In this document: positions 34,453-45,900 of the stretch, piece after piece
Layout of the letters: each line of letters begins with the position of its first letter
How positions within the stretch are numbered: position 1 is the first letter of the stretch
Source: Falciphora oryzae
Lineage: Eukaryota; Ascomycota; Sordariomycetes; Magnaporthales; Magnaporthaceae
DNA length: 64,000 bases
Assembly: GCA_000733355.1 (NCBI GenBank)
Contig: JNVV01000081.1
Location: 69,030 to 133,029, forward strand
Reading direction: 5' to 3'
Notes under the pieces: generated by a model
The model's input: the letters and a program-made list of their open reading frames with translations, nothing else
Told to the model about the DNA's origin: nothing
Databases searched by the model: none
Translations under genes and position numbers: made by a program

Positions 34453-36369
34453 ATGAACGGTATCAAGCAGGAACAAGAGTTCGGCAACGTTAGCATGTCG
34501 AAGGGGCCGTCAAACACCAGCCCGACCACGTCGCAGGCGGGCATCATGGATCCGCTCGTCGACTCCCTCATCGACTTTGGCGAGTACGACAGCAGCAACA
34601 TGTCATACCAATCCCCCTCGCTGTCGCCGGCAGCGACCTCCAAGGCTTCGTTCTCGAGGCCCACCCCCTCGGCCACGACCCCGATCTCCCTCTTGACAAC
34701 GACCCAACCCCTCTCCGGGCCCAGCCACGACTACGACATGTACAAGCAGCAGACGGGCATCGTTCCTGGCGCTCTGGCAACGACCCTGGCGGTCAACCAG
34801 AACAACACCCAGGTCTCGGGCTACAACTCGTTCAACATCGAGGAGTACCTCGGCATGAGCAACCCAGACTTCGACTTCAACACCAGTCCATCGCAGCACA
34901 CCGTCGACATGGAGATGGAGTTTGATTCGCCTGCCGACAACAGCTTCTTCTTTGGCTCTACCGTCAACCCCAGCATCATCGGCGGCCAGGACTCTCAGGG
35001 TCTGCCGTCGCCTTCGCCCCTCTCGTCCACGGGCAGTGGGCCCACAAGGGTGTGGCCCGGAATGCACCAGCAGCAGGCCGCCCTCGCCAAGGCTCAGGCT
35101 CAGCAGAAGATGCAACAGCAGATCATCCAGCAAAGGCAGCAGCAGCCGCCTCAGCAGTCCAAGCACCAGCGTTCCAAGTCCAACCAGCCATCCGACCCCA
35201 TCGTGGAGCAGAAGATCACGCAGCTGCTGAACTCGATGCGGGCCAAGCCCTCTACTGGGGAGCCTCAGAACCAGAGCCCAGTCCTTCACCAACCTCGGTC
35301 CAAGAAGGACGAAGAGGACATGGACGAGGACGAGAGGCTGCTTGCTAGTGAGGAGGGCAAGAAGCTTACCAGTAAGGAGCGCCGCCAGCTGAGGAACAAG
35401 GTCTCCGCCCGCGCCTTCCGTTCAAGGAGAAAAGGCAAGTGACTCCTCGAACCCAAGATCGCTAGATTGAAACTCTTCAAACAAGGAATCAATTGCTAAC
35501 ATCCTGATACAGAGTACATCACGCAGCTCGAGAGCGAGATTGCCGCAAAGGTCACTGAGAACGGCGACCTGCGTGCGCACAACCGTGCTCTTCAGGACGA
35601 GAACAAGAGGCTTCAGGATCTCACCCGCATGCTTCTTTCGTCGCCTTCTTTCTCTGATTTCCTCGACCGCCTCAGCTCCAACCCAGGTCAACTCCCCCAG
35701 ACATCACAGCCCAACCCTCAGGTCGAGCAGAGGCCCGAATCGCGCCAGCTGCCCAAGGACGTCAACCCGTACGCCACCCAGCAGCACCGTCAGCAGATCG
35801 GCATGGCCATGATCCCGGAGCAGACCATGGACTTCTCGGGTCTAGCATTGGACACCGACATCGCCGGCTTCAACTTCCAGCCGCAAGTTTACGCGGTCAT
35901 GGAGACCCCTGAAATCGTTCTTCCTCCTTCCATCGAGCCCTCGGTACTCTCCGGCAAGACCTCCAACTTTATCGGCGAGAGCTTTGAGTCTGAGGACGAG
36001 AAGATCGAGGCGCCCATCATCACGCGCCCTGAGGCCTTTGAAGAGGAGAAGCTCGATGCCCCGGTTACTCCAGCAACTCCGGTGCTCTCGGATCCCGAAT
36101 TCGAAAACGATCCTGCCTTCGCCCTCTACAACGATTCCCCGGCCGTCAGTGCATCCTCGCCTGAGCTTCTCGAGGTTAACCTCGATGGTCTCGCCAACAT
36201 TGACATCTTCGGCGGCATTGAGACTGAGAAGGCATTGGCCCGCTACGAGCTTGTGGACGCTGCCGACAAGGAGGCCCAGGCCGCTCTTGCTACCTACAGA
36301 CTTGAGCGCATGACCGCGAGGCTAGACTCGATGATGGAGCAGCTGGAAGCATTGAGTTTTAGCTCATAA
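34453..36369 (+). CDS. bZIP transcription factor with GC-AG intron in basic region
   Basis: Nuclear DNA-binding regulator. Exons 34453-35434 and 35513-36369 give 612 residues. The basic region KERRQLRNKVSARAFRSRRKEY (about 308-329) has the NxxSARxxRxRR core; a leucine zipper follows in EYITQLESEIAAKVTENGDL and on to NKRLQDL. The intron splits the Glu codon of RRKEY: the donor is G|GCAAGT and the acceptor is ATACAG. Using the GT three bases further would break the frame, so this is a GC-AG intron. The N-terminal half is Ser/Thr/Pro- and Gln-rich with a Q block (QQIIQQRQQQPPQQ) and acidic activation-like stretches; the C-terminal part is acidic and ends with a helix (MTARLDSMMEQLEAL). The precise orthologue is uncertain. 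A TTG precedes the ATG at 34453. Confidence 0.9.
35435..35512 (+). other. GC-AG intron
   Basis: 78-nt phase 1 intron with donor GCAAGT, branch GCTAAC at about 35495 and acceptor CAG. The GC donor is otherwise an excellent consensus. Confidence 0.85.
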
Positions 36370-39113
36370 TCCTGCATGTTCTGCTGTTCTCTTGTCTACT
36401 TCTTGTCTATAACACTACAAGCATCTGTTATTATTTGAGGCCCTCCATCTTGAAATTACCGGCGTACTCGGAAGACTTGGAGAGACGGACTCGTTACGGA
36501 GTTTATCAGGCCAGACCGGGACATTCTCTTTCAGCCCGTGCTTCTGCTTCTTATCACCCTCATTTTTTCTTCCCCTATTTTCACGACTTATGAGGCTTGG
36601 CACAATATTTAGTTTCTTTCCCATCTCGACCACCACACATCTTCTCACGACGTGTCATCTAGGATTCGTGGCTCCAGAACTCATGCATCCCACGTTTTAT
36701 CTCTTCTTTTTGGGTCGCCCATCCTATTCTTGCCAAAAAGGCTGCCGGCATGGGCTTTACCGGCATGTACTTCACTGGCGTTGCATTTGTACGTAGATAG
36801 CTAGGTATTACACATCGATCAAATTCGATTAATGAACTGGGACCGCAAAGCAAAGAAGAAGCAAAACCAAACGTTTGTGTTTGGAGTCGAGAATAATCCC
36901 CTCCGTCTCGTCTCACGTCCTACCAGATCGCTTGCGAGTACGCAAGTGCCAGCGATCCTCGCTCACGCATCAAACCCCAATCCGCTGACGCCGTATCACC
37001 CGCACCCACACCTTGGGAACGTGATACCACAGTTGAATGCCGTCTTCGTGGCGACGGTGACGTGTGGGAAAGTTCGAGCGATGCTAGCCTGGTCCTCGAT
37101 CATTCGGGCAAACCCCCCCACCGGATATTACCTCTATCAAAACCAAGCAGAAAACGAGATGTCGTGCTTTAACAGTCCGCTCCGAATTCTTACCTTAGTG
37201 ATGACTAACTTTTCTTGTGGTGAAGGTAGCCTTTGTGGTTGTTACCAGACGCATTCGCGTGATAAACGTAGCAACACGAACGGTGTTTCTGATACATGAG
37301 CTGGGCCGACGCAGTCAAGGACCAAGGAGGTGGGAACCTCGTCGGTGGCGATGGCCTGGCACCAGTCAAACCTGGGTACATCCTCTCTCGATGAAGTGAG
37401 CGTAGGTGATAAAAATAGACCAGAGGGGAAAGAAAAGAAAGAAAAAAAAAAGCATCTCGAGAAATCGCGGCTTTGGAACGGAGTGCACAGGGGACGGCCG
37501 AGGACAACGACGAGTTTCAGCCGATTGCCGATCCGGGATCGCCCGCGGACAGGAGCGTGAGACGGTCGATACAGTGGATGGCCGTATGTTGTGTAGGGCA
37601 TGTGCTGCTGCGTCAAGACATTTTAGAAAGCAATCAGGAAGAGGTGTGGAGGGCGAGTAAAACGAGAAGAAAAAGGACACGTGCACGAACAGACACCGCA
37701 GCTCCCGTGCGACTGGGCATGGCGAATTAAACGTCGGAGAAACCTAATACTTGATGCGATTCGACTCGGCCCGAGCCAGAAACCCAAGTACACATACACC
37801 TTTCCCCATCACAGGTATGGACGGGTGTTACTTGTATGTGTTCAGACATACACCTTTGCTCGGCGTCATCGTAGACTGTAGCCCCTATCGTCCCACCCAG
37901 CTGACCACATGTTCATGCGTGTTTATGGTTCGCAGGATGGGGTGGTGGCGAGGATGGGGATTGGAGTTTGGGCATCGACAGGAAAAGTCGGTCCCTACCT
38001 ACGCACAGAGGAGCACAAAGTGACGGGCACAGAGTTGTGCCACGGCGACCCGAGGCTCGGTAAAAGCGGTCTGGGAGCACGGAATAGGCTCGAGGCCCGG
38101 TCGGATGAGAGCAGGGAGGGCGTGGAGCTTGGTAGAGGTGCTGAAGGTCGGCTTTCGTCTTCTGCTTTTCGCCCATTAGATGGGGGTAACATTGTAGTAC
38201 ATACATAGGTAGGGTACCTAGTTAGCTTGGAGGCATACGACAGGGAATTATCCCAAAGGTTCCCGTCATTTTCTCCCGAAGGACGGCTCGGTGAGCCCAG
38301 ATTGGGCGAACGGTTTGACGAAAACAATGCCGCCAAAAGCGTGAAATAGATCGTCATGCCGTTGGTAAACGTCGGTAAGGTTTCCATCGTCTGGTGAGCT
38401 ACGGTGGATGTACCTCAGTACATACATGCCAATGATCTCGGGAGACCGCGAGATCGGGTGGGAGACCAAGAGCTGGGAGTACCCTGTTTGACAGGGTGAC
38501 ATCCTGAGACTCTATCCGAGGCTGCGTGATCACCCCAATCGGGGTTTGAGAGACCCTGCCCGAGCCACATACGAAGTGACGAAAGCGTTGGGGTGATGGG
38601 GAAACGAAGGATGAGTTGTACTTTTTTTTTGTGCTTCTCGCTGCCTATTCATGGAAATAGTGCCCGAGGAATTACTCAATGCCTGGAGCCAGAAGAGCAG
38701 AGTTCATTCTATCTCTAGCAGATGACAGGGAGATCCGATGCGCACTTGCATGCCAAAAAGAGCACCCCACCCGACAATCAGCTTGTCCGCAGGCGTCAAT
38801 GACAAGGATCCTCGGGGCGAGACTAAGCCAAAATAACGTGGACATGGGCCGAGGCGTCGACCAGAAATGACTTGGAGAGCCAAAAATAAATCGAGGCCTT
38901 GAAACAGGTCACTGGTCCCAGGCCCTCACTCCTCGTAAATGTTTGTGTCGCTAACAGGCGAGTGCGTACGCCGAACCTTGAATTAGCACTTGACGCCGAT
39001 GATCATATGCATCATATCCGTTGACTGGGCACATCAAAGAGGACCGGAAACAATGTTTTGCCAAGGAAAACTCAAAAGAAGAAGGGGAACAAGGAAAAAC
39101 AGGGAAAATGCAC
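36370..39113. other. Long intergenic region
   Basis: About 2.7 kb. Small perfect inverted repeats occur at 38481-38497 (ACCCTGT-TTG-ACAGGGT) and near 38536. Open frames up to about 155 codons (for example at 36832-37299) have no recognisable domain and unusual composition. Nothing else supported. Confidence 0.5.
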
Positions 39114-41384
39114 TCACAACTCTTCCAAGAACCTCTCCCTGCCCTCGGCGTCTTTGTTGACGTAGACGCTGACGCTGCACTGGCCGCAGGGGAAGACGCC
39201 GAAGCCGTCGGGGCTGATCTCGGCCTCGCGGTCCGACCAGCCGAGCGCGTCGGTCCAGCGCTCGCCGGCGTGCATCTCGCCCACGTGCATGCGCTTCTCG
39301 CCGGGCCCGGCGTTGCTAAGGACCACGGCGCAGCCGTGCGGCCGGTCCCAGGTGCCGTACTTTACCCAGCCCAGACACGTCGCGTAGTCGAAGTAATCGG
39401 CTTGCTCGCCATACTAGTGTGGTGGTGGTGACTCGGGAGGTTGGTTCCAGGCCTTCACTCTAATCTTGGCATCAATGCTATGTGTAGTGGCGGTGGAGGT
39501 GCATTGAACATGTTGGCTGTCGAGCGAGGCAACGTGGATGAACCTTCTTGATGCAAAAGACACGAAAAGTGAAGACGAGAACCTCGAGAATGTCTTGACA
39601 TACCGCGTAGAGCTTGCGGGCAAGCATAAGCTTGGGCAANNNNNNNNNNNNNNNNNNNNNNNNNNNNNNNNNNNNNNNNNNNNNNNNNNNNNNNNNNNNN
39701 NNNNNNNNNNNNNNNNNNNNNNNNNNNNNNNNNNNNATGCCGTACAGATCGCCGTACCAGACGCAGGGGTAGCCCGAGGCGCGCAGAAGGATGAGTGCAT
39801 AGGCGAGCGGCTTGAACCGGTCCGCGATCGGGGCCTCGAGAGCCTGGTAGGGCTGCGTGTCGTGGTTCATTACCAGGGTCTGTTCCGGTCGATGCCAAGT
39901 CATATTTGAAGGACGCTCTCGGTGAGTCAAGTATTCTGTCTCCGGATGAGTGCCGCATGGGAGACTGGAAAGGAAGGGGGAAAAAAAACTCATAACAGCA
40001 TTGATGGGCTCGCGCTGCACCAGCGTGTCGTCAAACACCTTCCTCATGTCCGCGCCATCGCCCTGCAAGATCTGGCTGAAGTTGTAGACGAGCGGGGCGT
40101 CAAACAGCGAGAACTTATTGTCCATGCGAGCGAGATAGCGCGACATGTCGTCGAGGCTGTCCTTCCAGAACTCACCGACGAAGAACCATCGCCGGCCGTA
40201 CTTCTCGTCCGTCATGGTGATGAACTTGCGCAGGAAGTCCTCGCTGTAGTGCTTCACAGCGTCGGAGCGGATCCCTGCCAGGGGGAGCTCGTTGGCAAGC
40301 CACTCGCCCCAGTCCAGCACATCCTTCTCGACCTATGGGTGGGAGTAGTCCAGGTCTGAGCCCATGAGGTAGTCGCTGGGCGTTGTGTAGTGGGCATCTG
40401 TTGTTAGCAAAGGAGTATCGACGACGTCTGGTGGCAAGACGCGGGTTCTTACTAGTTTCCCTTCTCGTTGTCAACATCTCCATCTTCGGCCCATCCCTGG
40501 TTCTGGTCGCCCATGATCTTGAAGATGCCCGTCTTGCCGTCGCCGCATCAAAATCAACTCCACTCAAGTGGTACCAATGGTATTTCTGCTCGGAGTATTT
40601 CCCCTTACGGCCTGGGAAGTCGAAGCCAACGCACTTTGGCGAGAATAAAGAAGACAGCGAGTTAGTTCAGAAAAACATCCTGGTTGAACAGGGAGACGTT
40701 ATATCGCGGCGATTTCATATTTGTCGCTGATGAACTTATTCCGGTCCTCCTCGTCCACTTCGGCGGCTGGGCACTTCTCCTTGTGGTCGACAGCGAACTT
40801 GTGGTTCAGGACCGCGTCCTGTTGTCCCCTTTATTAGTGATGTTGACATGCAATAGTCCGACGGTCATGGCTTGATCGGCGTACCCAGTAGATGCCAACG
40901 CCATTCTTTTTGGCGCTGGAGCAAAGTCTCTTCAGCTCCTCCTGGTGCCCCATTTGGTAGCGATGGAGCCCTTCTGATCGAACTCGCCTAGATCGTATCT
41001 TTCCTCAAGATAGATCTTTAGGAGGAATGCTAGTTGAGGGCCAAGTTTCTTCACAGAGCGTCACTCACAGGTCATAGATGTCGTATCCATTGCCCTCGTT
41101 GCTGGACCCCCTGCATCTGTTGCGGGAATAAACACATCGTGGTCAGCCTGACAATAGACACCAACCTGATGGCATTATCATTCAAGATACAGGGTGCCGA
41201 CTTACCCCGGAGGCACCTAGATGTTGTCGATGTCCCAGGCCTTGAGTTGAGGGATGCGCTTATCCAGCCGCACCCAGTGCTTACTGTCGGCAGGTACATA
41301 CCTGCGGAGATTTCGGTCAACGTGGCACATAACAGTATTTTCTCTGGCCTGGACTGACCATTCGAAGCCCTGCGTCGTGGTCAT
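39114..41384 (-). pseudogene. GH13 alpha-amylase relic
   Basis: Resembles the intracellular GH13_5 alpha-amylases. Reading the minus strand from ATG 41384: TTQGFEW, then SKHWVRLDKRIPQLKAWDID, NGYDIYD, YDLGEFDQKGSIATKWG, DAVLNHKFAVDHKEK, KYHWYHLSGVDFD, GIFKIMGDQNQGWAEDGD, YLMGSDLDYSHP, GIRSDAVKH (catalytic Asp), FFVGEFWKD (catalytic Glu), LVMNHDTQP and the C-terminal domain (exon 39413-39114). It is broken by a TAG in place of a conserved Trp at 41217-41219, a TAG at 40335-40337, frame slips near 40945 and 40545, and a donor reading ATGAGT instead of GTGAGT at 39988-39993. The N run at 39640-39736 lies inside. The final intron 39603-39414 is intact. Clearly decayed, though some slips could be sequencing errors. 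Confidence 0.85.
39640..39736. other. Assembly gap (97 N) inside the amylase relic
   Basis: Run of N; sequence unknown. Confidence 1.
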
Positions 41385-42996
41385 GTTTCACGGGGTTGGT
41401 TCTCGGGTCGCCATCTTGGGCTACGGCGTGTTATCAGTGGGCCGATGCAGGTGGGAGGAGGGAAATCGAGGGGGATCAAAGTCGTCTACGGTTCAAGGTA
41501 GCGAGGATGACAATCTGGCAGCAAAATAAGATATTGGGCGGGCAGTGGCGGGAACATATACATGGCATATAGGCTGGCTGTCTACTTCGATTACGATGCA
41601 GCAACACCGCTCCCACGCTTAAGGCGGCAGGCGGCGGCTCCCTGCTCCATTGCAACGCCGCACGGTGCCGGGCTGGAACCTGGAAAGCAAGCTCATGTTG
41701 CATGCATACAGGCAAGGTCTCGTTATCTCGACAGATCTAACGGCCGAGGGCGGACGGGTGATGCTGCCTCAGCGGCTTCCTGCATGGCGGGCAGCGGAAC
41801 AGCCAGGCCTAGACCAAGGTCTCCGCTGCAATGGCAGCGACCCAGCAGGCTGGAGGATGATGTAGCTATGGCACGTTGCCTGGAACGTGGCGTCTCGCCT
41901 TGGCCGGACGGGAACCTAGCTGTCGGGGCCGCTGGTGGTGCTTGCAGGATCATGACGTCGACGCTAAGGCATCGCAGCAGAGGCACGATGTTTAGCACGG
42001 CCCAAGCACGGCAGGTCCTGGGCGGAAGCGGAGACAAGGCGGAACAATGCCCGCAGGGGTGCTTTTCCAACCCGCACGTTTTCTGAAGTGCGTCGATCCT
42101 CTCCGGCTTGTTGGGATTGAGGATCGTGTCTGGTTCTGCTGAGCCAAGCTTCGTCAAGCAGCCGAGATGGGAACCAGAATTTGCCCCATGTCTCGATTGG
42201 CGAGGCGGGCGAGGCATCCATTTCGGTGACCTTTGAAAGCATCTAACACTCCACTCCCTCTGCTCGTAGTAAATCCTCTCTCCCGTCATGCTCGACCCCC
42301 TCCTGCTCCGCCTCCGTTTAGAACGACACTGATAGGGATAGCAAAAATCCTCGAGAATGACGTCGAACGGCCCTGTTCCTTGCCAGTTAGAGAACCACAG
42401 GAATTAGGTCCTCAGCACCGACAGCAGCATTCTGTTTTAGAAACAAGGTCCTCAGGAGGGCGAGACACAGAGCGGGTGGACGAAAATAAACCCCATGCAA
42501 GGCCCTCGGTCCGTTTGCTCCATTTTGTCCACGTCGCAAGGCCTCTGCACGAATTGAAAAGGTCGGCTGGCTCAGCTGCGTGGCGCCGCTGCCTTTTGAT
42601 TGGGACATGTCAGGCCTACCCAACAAGCGAGCAGCCCAATTCGGGCCCGCTTTGCCGGGGCAACGGCACCACCAGACAGCGGTAAGCAAAGTAAACAATC
42701 AGGTTCTGGGGCGCTTGGCGCAGCTCGACACCACACGATTCCCCTCGGACCAAACAAGCTTGCATTCGACGCACGGCACGACGCACGAATCACGGCCGCG
42801 GGGACCGATCCTCGCTCACGCCTTTCCTATCCTGAAAACAATTGATCCCATTGCTTCGCGCCTGCTTTTGCAACCGTTGCCGGAGCGCCTGCAAACAACC
42901 ACCAGCCCACCCAGCCCCAGCCCGCGCTAACACCGCCCCTGGTATAAACTCAACTGCCTGGACTGGCCCTGCGCCTGTCCGCTTTGTCCCCCAGCC
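41385..42996. other. Intergenic region
   Basis: Upstream of both the amylase relic and the 1,214-residue protein. Frames on both strands are short and overlapping. Promoter and leader of the next gene lie near the end. Confidence 0.5.
42943..42948 (+). promoter_or_regulatory. Possible TATA box
   Basis: TATAAA 54 bp before the ATG at 42997. Close to the start, so transcription would begin near the ATG. Confidence 0.4.
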
Positions 42997-45900
42997 ATGC
43001 CGCGACCCGCCGGCCTTGACTTTGACGACTTCGAAATCCACGTTGACCAGCCCTGTCTGAACTCACCCATGGACGAGCAGGCTGCCACTACCATCTCGGG
43101 GGTTGTCGAGCCCCGAGGCCAGGACGAGGCTGTCCACGACGCCAAGGAAAACACCAACCTGGCCGAAGAGAAGACAGACCCGCCTGCCGTGGATGGGGAC
43201 TCTGTAATAGCCGATCCCGAGACTGCCCAAGTTGACGAGAAGGCAACCGAGGAAACCGACGCAGAAGCCCCCAAGGCTGATCAGAGCATAGACGAAACGG
43301 AGGAAGCTCCGGTTGGGGAGGACACCGCCCCCAACGCTGCCGACCAGAGCTTTGAGGCACGAGAAGAAGATGATGCCGAGGACGCGCCTCTGGAGCCTCC
43401 TGCAGGTGATGTAGATGAGGTGAACTCGGAGGAGCATCACGACGAGCCCGAGGCCGATCGGTCTATGCTCAGCGCCACGGGCTCAAATCGGGACGCCGAG
43501 GAACAGGGGCACTCACACATTGACGAACATAGCCGACGCGAATCGGGTATTTCCGAGGCCCCTGAGCACGCCGATCCCGTCGAGGGTCTCGAGGGCGACG
43601 CAGGCGGTGACAGCAGTTCTCAACAAGAAGCCGACGACGACGTCTTTAGCGATCACAGCCCCCGCAGCTCCATGGGCTCCGTCGACATGGCCGGCGGCGG
43701 TGGGAAGGCTGAGGGCGATGACGACAAGTCCCAGCTGGGCCGTAACGACTCTACGATGGACTACGGGCGTTCGGCCCGAATCTCGGGCATCTCGGACTTC
43801 TCCAACCTCGACTCCAATCTGGACGAGGACGACGTCTTCGTGCCCGACACCAGGGGTACCCCGAGACACGCCTTCCGCACGACCTCAGCCGTCCGCGCCA
43901 TGCAGATGTCGTCGCCGACTGCGTCGGTATTTTCGACACCGCGCTCCTCGGGCGGCAGCAGGCGGCCAATGGCGATCCCGCCACATTCGGCCCCGCGCCT
44001 CAGCAGCCCCGGTGTTTCGGCCCAATACTCGCCCAAGGGCAGGTCGACGCCGACGCGGTTCAAAGTTAAGAAGGAGCCCGCCCCGCTCGTCCTGCTCCAC
44101 GCCACCCTGCTACCGCTGCGGTGGGCCTGGGCGGACGCCTTGGATGAGGGCTTTGGGATGCCCGCCGAGGATGGGTCCGAAGCCGCCTGCTTCAAGGCCA
44201 GCGAGGATCTGAAACGGCTGCGCGACAACTGGAAGGAGCTTCAGGACCGCATGGGAGACACAGTGCTGGAGCGAGGCATCCTGCTGCCGCACCCTCAGAG
44301 CGATTATGAGGTGCTCGAGGAGCGGCTGCTGGAGGCCCTGGAGTTGCCCATGCGACGGCGCGCCCGCATCCTCGAGTGTGGCCACTACCTAGGGCCCTCT
44401 AACCTCACATATGTCGAGAGCAGCGAGGATGATATGACGACCGACGAGAGTGAGGACGACTACTCTGCCACACCGTCGCGCCAGGCGCGGCGCAGGACCG
44501 GCGCCAGCAGCCGCGAGGCGAGGCATTGGTGCGGCACGTGCAAATCGGACATCAAGTATGAGGCTCTGGGTCCCGGCAAGGTCTTCCGGGTCAAGATTTA
44601 CGCTAGCAACGGTCTGATGCGAGCCGGTGCCTGGGAGGCTTGCTGGAAGGAGATGGAGCGCGTCGACGCTGAGGTTGAGCCTGTTCTGGAGCCATCGCTG
44701 CAGATCGAACTGGAGCGGCTTGAGGCCTGGCAGGCTGCCGAGCACCAGAGGCGTGAGGAGGAGCTTGATCGGCGGGCAGTGGAGGAGTTCAATCGACACG
44801 CAGAGGAGGACATTGACCATCGCACCGACGAGGAGCTGATGGAGGAGGCCGAGGCCCACCTGGCCGCTGCCGAGGCTGAAGCTGCCGCACACGAAGCGCA
44901 GTTCGAACATGCAGCGGATGAGGAGCCTGAGCACCCCCACGACGACGTCGAGCATGGGTTCCAAGAGGAGGAGAAGCAGGAAGACTCCTTCGCGGACCAG
45001 ACCGAGATTATTCACCCTTCCTCTCCCCGTCCGTCGTCGCCGTCTGTGCACCGCGAGTCCCTCGACACCCAGGCCTTCGCGACGTCGCCACCCCCAATGG
45101 ACGCCCCCTCCTCGCCGGTTCAGGAGCACCACGACGACGCGGAAGCGGCCGCCGCGGCTGCCGTGGCGACGGAGATGGATGCAGAGCGCAGGCGACGTGA
45201 CGAGGAGCGCCTCCGTGAGATCTACGGCCACTCGCCGTCCGGGCCCTCTCGCCGTGACAGTGTCGATTTCGGGGCGCTCGGGAGCCGGGTTTCCTCCCCG
45301 GCGCCAGCGCCGCGGTCCCCAACAAGGCAGAGCGTGCTCTCGAGTCCGAGCCGCCGCGACAGCCTCCTGTCCAACAACCGCGAGGGCCGGCACTCGAATC
45401 ACCGCGACAGCATGCTCTCTAGCCCCCGTGGCGTCCAGAGCCCAGGTAGCAGACGGGACAGCCTGCATTCAATCATGCGCGAGAGCCAGCAACAGACGCA
45501 CCCAGATGAGAGTATGGGCATGGGTGAGGATAGCTTCATGGCGCCTCATAGTCCCGTATCACCCAGTATCCGGGCCTTTGAGCGGCGGAGCCAGAGTACG
45601 AGGAGCCAGAGTAGGAGGTCGATGCGTGTCGCTCTCCATGAGCAGCACACTCCCCGTCCGGACCACCCCCTCCGCCAAGAGACGCAACTGTCTGAGCAGT
45701 CTCTTCAACACGAGCAGCAACCTTCTTACCACCAGGAGCCTTCTCATCCCCACCAGCAGCCTACTACTGGATATCCCCACGACCAGCGCCCGCAGCAGCA
45801 GCAGCAGCAGCAGCGTCGTCGGGGTGACGAGTCGCTTCCTGAGTTGCTGCTCGAGGCTGCAAATGTGCTGATGCGCGACCGCAAGAACGTTGCAATCGCG

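Noticed and set aside
36832..37299. 155-codon plus-strand frame
   Set aside because: No domain, unusual codon use and no splice or promoter support.
41723..42289. Overlapping long frames on both strands after the amylase relic
   Set aside because: No similarity to any family recognised; composition effect.
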